The position numbers and the translations under genes were made by a program. The notes below the pieces were generated by a model. It saw only the letters and a program-made list of their open reading frames with translations. It had not been told where the DNA came from and did not search any database. A stretch of DNA of 64,000 nucleotides from Legionella hackeliae (lineage in GTDB: Bacteria > Pseudomonadota > Gammaproteobacteria > Legionellales > Legionellaceae): NCBI RefSeq assembly GCF_000953655.1, contig NZ_LN681225.1, positions 1,070,001-1,134,000 on the forward strand. Reading direction: 5' to 3'. Every line of letters starts with the position of its first letter. Position 1 is the first letter of the stretch. Shown one piece after another: positions 1-9,341 of the stretch.

Positions 1-270
1 GATACGGTGTGATACTTGATAGTGATAAACAAAGGTAAGGCTCATGATGATAACAGGTAATACTACTATCAACATTAAAGCCAACGTGTCAAAAAACAAC
101 TTACGCTGCTCTAAAGCAATGACACCCTTGGGGTTAAGCATCCCTATAAAATGCTCTTTACAACCACTTAAAGAAAGCAGTATTAGAGAGCCTAAAATGA
201 TGAATATACCTTTTGAGACCCAATGAAAGGCATTTGTATTAATCATAGCAGTTCGCGTCCTTGCGACCAT
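1..270 (-). CDS. cyoA: Cytochrome o ubiquinol oxidase subunit II, N-terminal part
   Basis: This is the first 90 codons of a minus-strand gene that runs off the left edge. The translation has a signal sequence with a lipobox (LSLSGC), then LNPKGVIALEQR and a second hydrophobic segment, LMLIVVLPVIIMSLTFVY. That is the standard CyoA start: lipoprotein signal, PKG.I.LEQR motif, then the second membrane helix before the periplasmic cupredoxin-like domain. The ATG at 270 is chosen because AGGAG lies five bases upstream; a later ATG at 247 has no such site. CyoA is the cupredoxin subunit of the bo3 quinol oxidase in the inner membrane. The rest of a cyo operon would lie outside the window to the left. 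The family call rests on this N-terminal region only. Confidence 0.85.
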   Translation of the reverse strand, partial: MVARTRTAMINTNAFHWVSKGIFIILGSLILLSLSGCKEHFIGMLNPKGVIALEQRKLFFDTLALMLIVVLPVIIMSLTFVYHYQVSHRI

Positions 271-369
271 AAACACTCCTGATTGTGTTACTTTCCAAGG
301 TCTTAGTATAATGATACCATTAAAAAAGATTTTATCTAAAATAACAAGTAATTACTATGGATTGGTAAT

Positions 370-762
370 ATGACCTATTTAATATTTGCTCGCTGGTTTG
401 GATTGGTATCAGTAGTACTTTCTTTAGGTATTTTATTTAATCTAGAGGATGCTCGCGATATGGCGAAACACATGGTGAAATCAGATTCAGGTTACATCAT
501 GGGTGGAGTTCTTCCCACTATCTTCGGCAGTTTATCTTTAATGTTCGCCAATAGTTTTGAGTTAGGATGGACCTTAATCATTACTTTAATTGGAGCAAGT
601 ATGCTTTTGATTGGGGTTTTCCGAGTCATTTTTGTCAAGCAATGGAAAGCACTTTTATCACAATACATTCAAGAAATCCCTTTTTTGTTTAGCTTATTTG
701 GCTTGATGTTCGGTGTAATCCTGCTCTACGTTGGTTTTATCGCAAATTCATTTGCATTCTAG
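370..762 (+). CDS. Small four-helix membrane protein, unknown function
   Basis: A 130-residue protein with about four hydrophobic segments (roughly residues 5-22, 43-62, 65-85 and 103-125) joined by short polar loops, so an inner-membrane protein. I do not recognise a named family. Size and helix pattern resemble the 141-residue protein at 35230-35655: both begin with a helix, a charged R/D-containing loop, then three more helices and end with a hydrophobic G/I-rich helix. They may be distant paralogues, but no alignment was run. It is divergent from cyoA, and no strong ribosome binding site is visible before the ATG. Confidence 0.6.
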   Translation: MTYLIFARWFGLVSVVLSLGILFNLEDARDMAKHMVKSDSGYIMGGVLPTIFGSLSLMFANSFELGWTLIITLIGASMLLIGVFRVIFVKQWKALLSQYIQEIPFLFSLFGLMFGVILLYVGFIANSFAF

Positions 763-764
763 AA

Positions 765-1100
765 CGCGTAGAATTGCGAATAGGTCCCAAAAACTGGTTA
801 TTGCTGAGTAATGTTGTAGCGGCAATCAAAGTCATCACTGCCATAAAAATTAGATATTAAGCGGGCGTGATAAGGCCCATATTTTCTGTGAGTAAAGTAA
901 CAATCAATGGCGTACTGCCACCAAATAAAGCATTTCCTAAGTTATAAGAAAATGCGATGCTGCTGTAGCGAATGTTCTCAGGACAATTTTCAACAATAGC
1001 GGCTAGAGTATTGCCTTATTCTAACGAGCTTAGAATCGTTGCTGTACCTAAAGATACTAGCGTTGATATTACGGATTTCAACTGCAGTAAATAAAAACAG
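765..1100 (-). pseudogene. Remnant of an MFS metabolite:H+ symporter (C-terminal part)
   Basis: The minus strand reads through a recognisable transporter tail: VENCPENIRYSSIAFSYNLG, then ALFGGSTPLIVTLL. This matches the region around TM9-TM10 of ProP/KgtP-type major facilitator proteins (E.FPT.IRYTG...YN...ALFGG..P). The reading frame is broken by two stops, one before GNTLAAIVENC and one after GLITPA, and no N-terminal half is present, so this is a decayed fragment. Its 3' end abuts the membrane-protein gene to the left. Confidence 0.7.
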
Positions 1101-1105
1101 GGTAA

Positions 1106-1517
1106 AACCAAAAATATAATATTTCTAACGAATGGAGTGGTCATTATGGTGAATTATGGACTGACAGTGTTGTTGGAGATTTTCAAAGTGCTTTTTTCTG
1201 GACTACGAACCAGCCTATTCATCTCATTCGATGGAATGCGGCAGTCGATGAGCGAAAAGACCAAGCTAAAGAGCCTGCGAAGCCAGCCGCAGGGCTTTTA
1301 GTCTCTTGTCGATTTTTTGCCATTAATGATACTGTAGCAAAAGATGGCATTCGGGATGTTACCCAGCTCAATAAAGTGATTAGTGCGGAGATTGCTTCTT
1401 ATTTACCTAAAAAAAGTCGCTGCTGTTAATGTAGAGATGAAGGCTGAGATTCACCAAAGCACCTCGCTTGAAAAAGAGATTAGCGAGGTGGTGGCCTCCT
1501 ATTTGCCAAAAATTTAA
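1106..1517 (+). pseudogene. Frameshifted, N-truncated unknown gene
   Basis: The frame is open from about 1106 (no start codon; a stop lies at 1103) through WTDSVVGDFQSAFFWTTNQP and ends at a TAA at 1427 after EIASYLPKKSRCC. Reading one base differently across the seven-A run at 1409-1415 continues the protein as VAAVNVEMKAEIHQSTSL and ends at 1515-1517 with EVVASYLPKI. The element (E)IxSYLPK occurs on both sides of the shift. This reads as one ancestral gene broken by a homopolymer slip and by loss of its start. The family is not recognised. Confidence 0.55.
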
Positions 1518-1557
1518 TAGTCGCCATGTAAAGTTTTTAAAATAAGTCACTAATTAC

Positions 1558-2820
1558 TCATTTTAAAAACGCCAAAGGAAGCTCTGACCATCGAGTGGTG
1601 TAATGCGGTGACTTTAATTGTCGCTTCATTGACCAGGATTTTCTAAACCCTTCGGCGGCCAGCCGCATGGTTCTCGGGCCATATTTTTGATTGATACAAT
1701 CAATCAATTTCATCACTTTTTCAGTTTCAATCATGTCCTCATCTGTGGGTTGATGGAATAAATCCATTTGCCGGTATTGCTTATCAATTAAATCTGCCAT
1801 TAACACGCCGCATTTATGGTACTGAATGCCTTTGCGATAAATTTTTTTTAAACAATGTTTGGCGGCCGTGGTGAGATATCTCACATCATCTGTGGGATTG
1901 ACCAGTCGAAATCCGATTGAATTGGAGTATTGCGCTAAATCCTCACGAAAGGGATTTGAGCGAACAAAGACGGACAAATGTTGGGTAATGAGTCCTTGGC
2001 GTCGCATTTTAGCCCAGGCAGTTCCGCAATGATGACTAATGGCTTCTTGAATAAATCCAAAATCAGATTGTAGACCGCCAAATGAACACGAAGACATAAT
2101 CGATTGTTTTGGCGCAATTTCCTCTAACTCCAAACAAGGTTTTCCTGTGAGTTCTAAGACCGTGCGCTGCAACACTACATTAAAGCGGTCTTTTACAAAT
2201 CGAGGATTTAATTTTGAAAGCTCAAGTGCATTGGTCACCCCAAAGCAAATGAGCTTTTTATACCACTGGCGACCCACACCCCAAATGTCATCGACTTCCA
2301 TATGGGAAAGCCAGCGCTCTTCTTGGTTAGTCACATTAAACACGGGAATTTTTAGTTTCTTTTTGGCTACATGATTGGCTACTTTAGCTAGCGTTTTGGT
2401 GCGACCAATGCCAATGGATACGGGAATGCCCGTATACCGGAAAATGGTTTTTTGAAGGTCTGTACAAAAAGTATCAATTTTGTCTTCAGCTAAAGTTTTT
2501 AAATTTAAAAACGCTTCATCGATGGAATAAATTTCCGTGTCTGGCCAATTGGCTTCAATGACTGTCATCACCCGATGGGATAAATCCCCATACAGGGTGT
2601 AATTGGATGAAAACACCTGGACGTTGTGTTCTTGGCAAAGACCTTTAACTTCGAAGTAGGGGACGCCCATTTTTATGCCAAGTGCCTTGGCTTCATTCGA
2701 ACGTGCCACCACACAACCGTCGTTGTTACTTAAAACGATAATAGGGAGGGTGCGTAAATCAGGCCGAAATAGACGCTCACAACTGGCGTAAAAATTATTG
2801 CAATCAATGAGTGCGTACAT
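1558..2820 (-). CDS. umuC: Y-family DNA polymerase V catalytic subunit UmuC
   Basis: A 420-residue translesion DNA polymerase subunit that works with processed UmuD to copy damaged DNA. The N-terminus ([18 protein letters not shown]) holds the first metal-binding Asp; [13 protein letters not shown] and [10 protein letters not shown] carry the remaining palm/finger motifs. A helix-hairpin region ([14 protein letters not shown]) and the little-finger domain follow, with the UmuC-specific C-terminal segment ([21 protein letters not shown]). I start it at 2820 because this ATG begins the conserved motif and lies two bases after the umuD stop; an upstream in-frame start would read back into umuD. 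Length is normal for UmuC. Confidence 0.93.
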   Translation of the reverse strand: MYALIDCNNFYASCERLFRPDLRTLPIIVLSNNDGCVVARSNEAKALGIKMGVPYFEVKGLCQEHNVQVFSSNYTLYGDLSHRVMTVIEANWPDTEIYSIDEAFLNLKTLAEDKIDTFCTDLQKTIFRYTGIPVSIGIGRTKTLAKVANHVAKKKLKIPVFNVTNQEERWLSHMEVDDIWGVGRQWYKKLICFGVTNALELSKLNPRFVKDRFNVVLQRTVLELTGKPCLELEEIAPKQSIMSSCSFGGLQSDFGFIQEAISHHCGTAWAKMRRQGLITQHLSVFVRSNPFREDLAQYSNSIGFRLVNPTDDVRYLTTAAKHCLKKIYRKGIQYHKCGVLMADLIDKQYRQMDLFHQPTDEDMIETEKVMKLIDCINQKYGPRTMRLAAEGFRKSWSMKRQLKSPHYTTRWSELPLAFLK

Positions 2821-2822
2821 GT

Positions 2823-3338
2823 TTAGCCTGCCTGGTGAATGACATGGGTAACCACACCCCAAATGACTAAATCCTGTGAGTCAGTAATATCAATCGGCTT
2901 GTAGGCTTTATTGCCTGGCATAAGTTTAACTTTGCCGTCTACTGTGGAAAGTGTTTTTACGGTGAGCTCGCCATCAAGGGCTGCAATCACAATTTTTCCA
3001 TGGGTAGGTTCAATGCTTTTATCAACAATAAGCATGTCCCCTGATTGAATGCCTGCATCAGTCATCGAATCGCCTGCTGCAATTAAAAAAAAGGTTGAAG
3101 CAGGGTGTTTAATTAAATGGTCGTTTAAATCGAGGTAAGATTCGATATAATCATCGGCCGGGGAGGGAAAGCCTGCTCGGACTTTAGAGCTATAAAGAGG
3201 TAGGCCTTTAGATTCTAATAAATAGTCTTTAATTTCCTCAATGCGAGATATTGGAACGCGAATGGTTTTTGTTGCCTCGCCATATTTGTTGCTACCCATG
3301 GGGCGTCCTGCTCCAAGCCTTTTTCCACCACGACTCAT
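2823..3338 (-). CDS. umuD: UmuD-like self-cleaving S24 peptidase subunit
   Basis: A 171-residue polymerase V accessory protein. After RecA-stimulated autocleavage the shortened form joins UmuC. The cleavage site is visible as A55-G56 (VRAGFPSPA), the catalytic Ser is S91 (GDSMTDAGI) and the Lys is K128 (LTVKTL). The first 50 residues are longer than in E. coli UmuD and begin with a [11 protein letters not shown] motif, as in several plasmid and Legionella homologues. It is co-transcribed with umuC (two-base gap). A sigma70-like promoter lies at 3377-3405. I see no E. coli-type LexA box (CTG-N10-CAG) overlapping it. Confidence 0.92.
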   Translation of the reverse strand: MSRGGKRLGAGRPMGSNKYGEATKTIRVPISRIEEIKDYLLESKGLPLYSSKVRAGFPSPADDYIESYLDLNDHLIKHPASTFFLIAAGDSMTDAGIQSGDMLIVDKSIEPTHGKIVIAALDGELTVKTLSTVDGKVKLMPGNKAYKPIDITDSQDLVIWGVVTHVIHQAG

Positions 3339-3376
3339 ACTGCCCTCGTTATTCTAATTATTGTGACATTAATCAA

Positions 3377-3405
3377 ATCATAGAAGGCAATATATCGATT
3401 GTAAA
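3377..3405 (-). promoter_or_regulatory. Candidate sigma70 promoter of umuDC
   Basis: On the minus strand TTTACA (3405-3400) and TATGAT (3382-3377) are separated by exactly 17 bases, 39 bases ahead of the umuD ATG. Both hexamers match the sigma70 consensus at most positions. A short leader with GAGG precedes the start codon. Confidence 0.6.
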
Positions 3406-3489
3406 TAGCCCAAACTGTCTATTCCTTACCAACCCCATTTAAGTAGCCAGATTAATCAGAAAAAAAACTTAAAAATATTTTTTAAACGA

Positions 3490-3720
3490 TTAACCTTTGG
3501 GTGGGAAGGGGTCGTTGCCATAACTGTCTTTACTTAAAATGGCACCGTCTTTACCGTGAATGAATAATTCCGTTCCTTCGTCACGACTAAATTTACGAGC
3601 CGCAAGAATCGCTTCCTTTTGGGTTTCAAAATGACGAGTAGCACGTTCGGCATTTTCTCGTTTTACATCCCAACCACCCATGCTCTCATTGGGTAAAACA
3701 TGATAATCCTTAGGTCTCAT
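3490..3720 (-). CDS. DUF2188 family protein
   Basis: A 76-residue soluble protein with the DUF2188 pattern: an N-terminal YHVLPNESMGGWDVKREN strand pair, then RATRHFETQKEAILAARKF and a C-terminal LFIHGKDGAILSKDSYGND. The family is common, small and without a settled biochemical role; copies often sit near DNA-repair or mobile genes. AGGAGAG lies just before the ATG. It sits between umuD and the exonuclease/GIY-YIG gene on the same strand, so this minus-strand block is mostly DNA-damage related. Function is unknown. Confidence 0.75.
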   Translation of the reverse strand: MRPKDYHVLPNESMGGWDVKRENAERATRHFETQKEAILAARKFSRDEGTELFIHGKDGAILSKDSYGNDPFPPKG

Positions 3721-3747
3721 TCTAACTCTCCTTTTAAAATGGTTTTT

Positions 3748-5148
3748 CTATAAGTTTAGACGATTAGATAAGTCGATGATTTTTAATTGATTACTAGGGT
3801 CTTTTAAAAACGCATTTAAAATTTTATAGGTATCGCGGTCTATCCGCTGAGACTCTTTTTTGTTGGCAAGATTGAAGAGTTCCTCTTTTGAGGACGTCTC
3901 CCCTAAAAAACACCAGTGATTAAAGACCAAATAGTTCGTAAAATTGGAGCGCTCTTCGATGGCAATGGGGCCTTGATAGGGCCATGCAAAGTAACTAAAT
4001 TGTTGCAGGGCATGAGCAAGTCTTTCATTATAGCGGTGAGGCTCCTCTTCCGCCACGCAAGCGCCATGACAACGGCGAAGGTGATAGGCAAAGCAGGATG
4101 AATTGGATTTTTCAAGGTCGCAAAGTTTTGCACAAAGAACATGTTCTTTGACTAAAGAGCGAAGTGTTGATTTGGCGGCAGTCACGGTACTGAAAGAGGC
4201 CACACAATCGTCATGGTCGACTTCGATAGGGTTTGTTGTAATCAGTAACTGATTGTAGGAATCCTTGGTGGTTATTTTTAATCCCACTAAATTTTTCTTT
4301 CTGCGAAGCTTGCGATTAAATAAAGGCAGTTTTTCTTTCACCAGTTTTGATTCAAGTAAGAGTGCGCTTAATTCACCGGCTGTTTCAATGTATTCCACGC
4401 GGTGAACTTGTTGAGCCATTTTAAATTCCTTTTCATCGCTATAATCGGCTTGAAAATGGGAAAGAACTCGCTGCTTTAGATTAATACTCTTCCCAATATA
4501 AATGGGTAAGTCGTTTTTATCTGTGTAAAAAAGATAAACACCCGGTTGAGAAGGAATGGTATTTAAATCGGTTATGAGTTTAGAGGGTTTACTGGATTCG
4601 TTATAAATGGCCTTTGCTTTTTCTAAGAGCTTTGACGGTGAAAACTCGTCCATTGCTCGTTGTAAAAAGGCATAAAGGAGTTGCACATCACTTGCTGCAC
4701 GGTGTCGTTGCTCGTGAGGTAAATTTAAATGCAAGAGTAGCGAGCTTAAATCGTGATGGGGAAGGAGGGGATAACAACTTCTTGCGAGTTTTAGAGTACA
4801 AAGCACTTTCGTCTGGTATCGATAGCCACAGCGTTTAAAGGCATTTTTTAGAAAGCCATAATCAAATCGGGCGTTATGTGCCACCAAAATACAACCATTC
4901 AGTAAATCAAATAAATCTGAAGCAATGGCTTCAAAAGGAAGGGCGCTTATTATTTCTTGCTGGGTAATGCCTGTTATTCTGGTAATTTCTTCAGGAATGG
5001 TGGTTTGAGGGTTAACCAACGTAGCCCACGTTTTTTCAATGCCTTTTTCACTTAAAATAATGAGGGCAATTTCAATGATTTCATCGCGGGTAACTTTTAA
5101 ACCGGTGGTTTCAATATCGATTAATGCCCATCGAAATTGCATTGACAT
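3748..5148 (-). CDS. Exonuclease-Cho fusion nuclease (DnaQ-like DEDDh plus GIY-YIG)
   Basis: A 466-residue two-domain nuclease. Residues about 5-170 are a DnaQ/epsilon-type 3'-5' exonuclease with Exo I DIETTG, Exo II HNARFD and Exo III HRAASD (DEDDh type). Residues about 200-290 are a GIY-YIG domain of the UvrC/Cho type: PGVYLFYTDKNDLPIYIGKS, a following Arg (KQRVLSHF) and the metal-binding Glu in LLESKLVKE. The C-terminal part is Cys/His-bearing, as in Cho-like proteins. This fusion is known in many proteobacteria and is taken to act in nucleotide-excision-type repair. An alternative start two codons downstream (MQFRW) is possible. Confidence 0.88.
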   Translation of the reverse strand: MSMQFRWALIDIETTGLKVTRDEIIEIALIILSEKGIEKTWATLVNPQTTIPEEITRITGITQQEIISALPFEAIASDLFDLLNGCILVAHNARFDYGFLKNAFKRCGYRYQTKVLCTLKLARSCYPLLPHHDLSSLLLHLNLPHEQRHRAASDVQLLYAFLQRAMDEFSPSKLLEKAKAIYNESSKPSKLITDLNTIPSQPGVYLFYTDKNDLPIYIGKSINLKQRVLSHFQADYSDEKEFKMAQQVHRVEYIETAGELSALLLESKLVKEKLPLFNRKLRRKKNLVGLKITTKDSYNQLLITTNPIEVDHDDCVASFSTVTAAKSTLRSLVKEHVLCAKLCDLEKSNSSCFAYHLRRCHGACVAEEEPHRYNERLAHALQQFSYFAWPYQGPIAIEERSNFTNYLVFNHWCFLGETSSKEELFNLANKKESQRIDRDTYKILNAFLKDPSNQLKIIDLSNRLNL

Positions 5149-5368
5149 ACTACTTGTCGTTAAAAAAAGAAGTCAATTGTAATGAAAAAGGGCTTTGAAC
5201 TAAACCCTATTATGCGAAGTTAAGAGCTTCTATAAGCGTGTTTGAGTCTTAATAACAGTGAATGAAGCCACCGAGTGGGAAGGGAATTTATGTATAAAAA
5301 GAATAACTTGTTGTAAAATAAATTCAATTTCGCATACCACCCAACGCCATAGCCACCTAAGAAATGAT

Positions 5369-6267
5369 ATGAATGACACAATATTGGATAACATTCTCAA
5401 TCATCCTGATTACAAAGTTCTGAAGCGTATTCCTAATTAATTTAAACGTGAGTCATATCAAGATCAAAATTTATTTATGGCAACCATTATTGATCTTGAA
5501 ACCATGGGTATGGATGCTAAAAATCATGAGATTCTTGAAATTGGTCTGTTATCGTTTTCCTTTTCAACAGGCGATGGTATTGTTGAAGTCATTGGTTCTT
5601 ACAATGATTTAAATGACCCGAATAAGTTAATTCCTGAAGAGATTACCAGAATAACAGGTATTACCAATGAGGATGTAAAAGGCAAAGCCATTGACCGGGA
5701 CACGGTGTATCAAATGCTAAAGCAATCCCATTTAATTATTTGCCATAACAGCCGATTTGATCGCAATTTTTTAGAATTACAAACCCCAGAACATGTTGGT
5801 AAATTGGTCGAGAAAAGACATTTTGGCTGCACTCTTCAGGATATTGATTGGCGCAATCGAGGCTATGAAGCAGCAAATTAGAATACCTTAATTTTAAGTT
5901 GGGCTATTTCTATGAAGGTCACAGGGCAATTGTCGATTGTTGGGCAACACTCAATCTTTTATTGCAGGAGCAGGGTGCTTTTGAGGAATTAAAATCAAAG
6001 GTGAAAGCGAAAGAAATCTTGTTGTGCGCCGAGAATGCAGCATTTGATAAAAAGGATTTATTAAAATCAAGGAATTATCGTTGGTCCGATGGTACAGGAA
6101 CTTTACCCAAGTGTTGGTGGTCAATTATATCTAATGAGCAACTACCGAATGAAAAAGCTTGGTTAGACGATCAAATCTACTGTCTATTGGGTGCTTCTGA
6201 TTCCTTACGAAAAATTGAAATTACAGCGTTTAAAAGGTATTCCTTTCGAGCAGAGCGAATTGAATAG
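5369..6267 (+). pseudogene. Broken DEDDh 3'-5' exonuclease gene
   Basis: Three consecutive segments rebuild one protein of about 300 residues. MNDTILDNILNHPDYKVLKR runs to an in-frame TAA at 5438-5440; the same frame continues through IIDLETMGMD (Exo I) and CHNSRFD (Exo II) to a TAG at 5879. Near 5875 the frame shifts, after which KLEYLNFKLGYFYEGHRAIV supplies Exo III (HRAIVD) and a C-terminal domain ending at 6267. One nonsense change plus one frameshift separate the catalytic motifs, so the enzyme should be inactive. An internal ATG at 5477 could still give a 134-residue product without Exo III. It lies divergently beside the intact exonuclease-Cho gene and is not a copy of it. Confidence 0.8.
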
Positions 6268-6530
6268 CGAAGCTGCATTCAAAAGAGTTGAGAAAAAAAT
6301 TATAAAAGGATATATCAGAGCTAAGACTTTTATAATTAGTGAAGGAGTGGATACATGAGATTCATTCAATGTGCTCCAAATCAATAGTCTCTTCCAATAT
6401 CATAAATTAGAAATATTAGTATCTATCGAGTACAGTAGCCAGCTTAGCTAAATAGTATGTATAAATATCCTTATAGCTGCATTTTTTTGAATGTAAATTT
6501 TACATGCCTAAAGTTAAAGAGGAATTTCTA

Positions 6531-7121
6531 ATGTATTTTAAAATCTTAAATAGATACTCATGGTTAATTCTTCTGGCTTATTTAGGCGCAACATTTTCAA
6601 TGCAACTAGATTCGCATAAATTTTCATTTGAAGCTTTTTTATTTGGTTTATCATTAATTTTGATTATGGTGTATTGGTCAGAATATGCTGCCCCTTCGGA
6701 AAAGGTGGATGAATCCAAAATTGACAAAATAGAGGTGTTTCTCAGGGACTTGTTCTTAATCAGTTATAGTTTGATGCTTGGGGATATATTATCTTTGTTG
6801 TTTCAGTACGATAATAGTGACATGAGAGGCTGGTGGACCTTTTTTTTATATTTTAGTTTTTTATGTAATGTGGTGTTCGCCTTTGCTTTTTCACTAATCG
6901 CTTCAATGATGAGAAATCATAAAATGTACACAATTATTTTTTCTTGTATTCTTTTGACCGTGTTTACCTTTTCAAAATTCTGGCCCTTATATAAATCAGT
7001 ACTGTTTTTAGGTGAAATAAATACTTTTTTAGTTATCATGTGTTCCCTAATAGGTATGCATCTATTAATTGCTATCGTTTTCAAATTAACCGAAATAATT
7101 TTTCCAAAGTTGTTAAAGTAA
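6531..7121 (+). CDS. Polytopic membrane protein, unknown function
   Basis: A 196-residue protein with about six hydrophobic segments (SWLILLAYLGATF, AFLFGLSLILIMVYW, LFLISYSLMLGDILSLLF, FLYFSFLCNVVFAFAFSLI, IIFSCILLTVFTF, FLVIMCSLIGMHLLIAIVF), so an integral inner-membrane protein. I chose the ATG at 6531 because AGAGGAA lies about nine bases upstream; the ATG at 6504 has no ribosome binding site and its RBS-bearing sequence would be coding. No family is recognised. It is a single gene flanked by pseudogenes on both sides. Confidence 0.6.
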   Translation: MYFKILNRYSWLILLAYLGATFSMQLDSHKFSFEAFLFGLSLILIMVYWSEYAAPSEKVDESKIDKIEVFLRDLFLISYSLMLGDILSLLFQYDNSDMRGWWTFFLYFSFLCNVVFAFAFSLIASMMRNHKMYTIIFSCILLTVFTFSKFWPLYKSVLFLGEINTFLVIMCSLIGMHLLIAIVFKLTEIIFPKLLK

Positions 7122-7212
7122 TTAATTTACTTCCTTTAGATATCTGGGGTTAAATTCGCCTTCTTTTTAAAAGTATAAGTTATAGCAAATTGAAAAAGGA
7201 ATATTGTTAATT

Positions 7213-7640
7213 AGAGTTTTCTGCCAGTCTTTACTTCATGAGCAATATGATATTGAGCTGCAATTTTTGTATAAGCACCAATTGAGGTATCTCCGTATAA
7301 CCTCGACTAATATTAGTACCGGCTTGAATTTGGACATAATCTTCAATGATTAATTTACCTTTATGTGGAACGGTTATTAAATTACCATTCTCATCTACCG
7401 CACATTATAATCCTTCAATCCCAAGGTACAATGTTCATGAATTATTACATTCTTACCATGAATTACATGGCAGAATAATGACACTGTGGTGAATAAAATT
7501 ATTAAGCCTATATTGTCTAATCAGTGCTTTAATGGATTCTAATGTTTCAATAGAAGTGATTGTTTTTTTGATAAAATTCTCAAAAGCTAAGATGTTATTT
7601 TTGTATAAATATTTCGTTAGTGTACTGCGAAATTAGTAAT
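7213..7640 (-). pseudogene. Remnant of an LpxD-like hexapeptide acyltransferase
   Basis: The minus strand carries pieces of a left-handed beta-helix acyltransferase in shifting frames: YLYKNNILAFENFIKKTITS and LESIKALIRQY from the N-terminal part, then DENGNLITVPHKGKLIIEDY, VQIQAGTNISRG, and (next frame) GDTSIGAYTKIAAQYHIAHE. The order Q.GAN(T).I.RG ... DT.IG...KI...HIAH matches the LpxD/UDP-acylglucosamine N-acyltransferase family. Multiple frameshifts and stops make it non-functional. It is shorter than a full lpxD and was probably a paralogue, not the essential gene. Confidence 0.7.
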
Positions 7641-7817
7641 CTTTGATTATGAAAAACTAGCTTTAGGCACTTATTTACCCAAATTTTGTTGTACGATATT
7701 ATCGTTATTAAACATTGAAGCTACTGTATAATAACATTTTCAGTGTGATCAGAACTTTATCTTTGCTTATCAAAACAAAAAAAGTAATGACTAGGGGAGC
7801 ACATTTTTCCATTACAG

Positions 7818-9341
7818 TTAGAAACTAGATAATCGAAAGTTATTTCTTCCCGTGGTTTTCACATAATACAAAGCTTCATCGGCTTTTTTGATCAAAGTAT
7901 TTAGGTTATTACCATCATCTGGGTATAAGCTTATACCAATGCTACTTGTAATTGAAATTCGTTGTTGTTTAATTATTATAGGTTTTTCTATGGTATTAAG
8001 AATTTTTTTTGCAATTTCTATAACTAAACCTACATCACTTAGCTCAGTAAGAACAATAATGAATTCATCTCCTCCAAATCGGGCAAGTATATCAGTTGAT
8101 CGAAGAGATGATTTTAATATTTGAGCAATTTCTATGAGTAAAAGATCTCCTATATCATGCCCTAATTTGTCATTTATTTTTTTAAAATGGTCAAGATCCA
8201 TAAACATAATGGCAATTTTCTTTTGGTGGCGTTTTGCATAGGCTAAAGCATGATCAAAAGATATTTCTAATTTTTTTCTATTTCCCAATCCTGTTAAAAT
8301 ATCATGATGTGCGATATGGATGAGTTCTTGCTCCGCTCTTTTTTGGCCATCAATATTCTGAATTTGTGCGATAAAATATAGGGGCTCGTTTTCATTGTTT
8401 CGAATTAAAGCGCCGCTTAGTAAAATCCATATAATGCTACCATTTTTATGAATGTAGCGTTTTTCCATATGATAAAATTTTATTTGACCGTCTAATAATT
8501 GTCGTACATAACTTAAATCTAGATCTAGATCTTCTGGATAAGTAATAGATTGAAAATCAGTTTGTAATAATTCTTTTTCTGAGTACCCAACAATCTGCGA
8601 CAGTGATTCATTTACTTTTAGCCATCGCCCTTCTAAAGAGACTATAGCCATACCAATAGCAGCAGAATTGAATGCACAACGAAACCTAGACTCACTTTCT
8701 TCTAAAGAGTTATTCATTTCTAATAATTTATTAATTAAATTATAATTCTCGTAACGTAATTTAAAATTTTTATTCAGTAACCTATAACCCATCCAAGACA
8801 CAATGAATAAAAAACAAAAATAAATTATCATGGCGGTTCCCAGTAACCAGTAGATAATCCCATTTTGATAAAATAGCCAAAAACTGAGTGGGAAGGTGGT
8901 TAATGAAAAAAATACTATACTCACTAAAAAATTTGGCTGTAGGATATGTAGGCCACCAGCGGTTACTCCAACAATAATAATGATAACGAGCATTTGGTTT
9001 AATAGAAGCCCATAAGGTATAAGTACCGAACCTGCTGTCCCCCAGAGCACACCATAAATAATTACTAGACTTATTATTGCTTTTAAATAGGACTTTAATG
9101 AAAAGGGGCGATAAAAATTAAATAAAAAGAGTGCGCCATGCAAAACAAAAACTGATTATGCGGTCATAAACCAAATCAATAGGCTTTTTTGATTTACTAC
9201 TTGATGAATGCCTAAATATACTAATACGATACATGAAAAATTAGCTGGGATGCTTAATAATAAATTCTTATTTAATAACATTACGCGATCAGAAAATATT
9301 AGTTGATCGATGTTTTCAACATTTCTTTTGATATTTTGCAT
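7818..9341 (-). pseudogene. Membrane PAS-GGDEF diguanylate cyclase with an internal stop
   Basis: A sensor that would make cyclic-di-GMP from GTP at the inner membrane. The 3' 441 codons encode about five membrane segments, a PAS domain with PAC tail (FRCAFNSAAIGMAIVSLEGR to IAQIQNIDGQKRAE) and a GGDEF domain with an intact RFGGDEF active site. Upstream, 61 codons starting at 9341 (MQNIKRNVENIDQ) encode the missing first helices in the same frame, ended by a TAA at 9156-9158. Removing that one stop restores a full protein. A shorter product could arise from the TTG at 9143, but no ribosome binding site supports it, so a nonsense pseudogene is the best reading. The GGDEF domain itself is intact. 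Confidence 0.75.

Noticed and set aside
44-226. 60-codon plus-strand open frame
   Set aside because: It lies antisense to the clear N-terminal part of cyoA.
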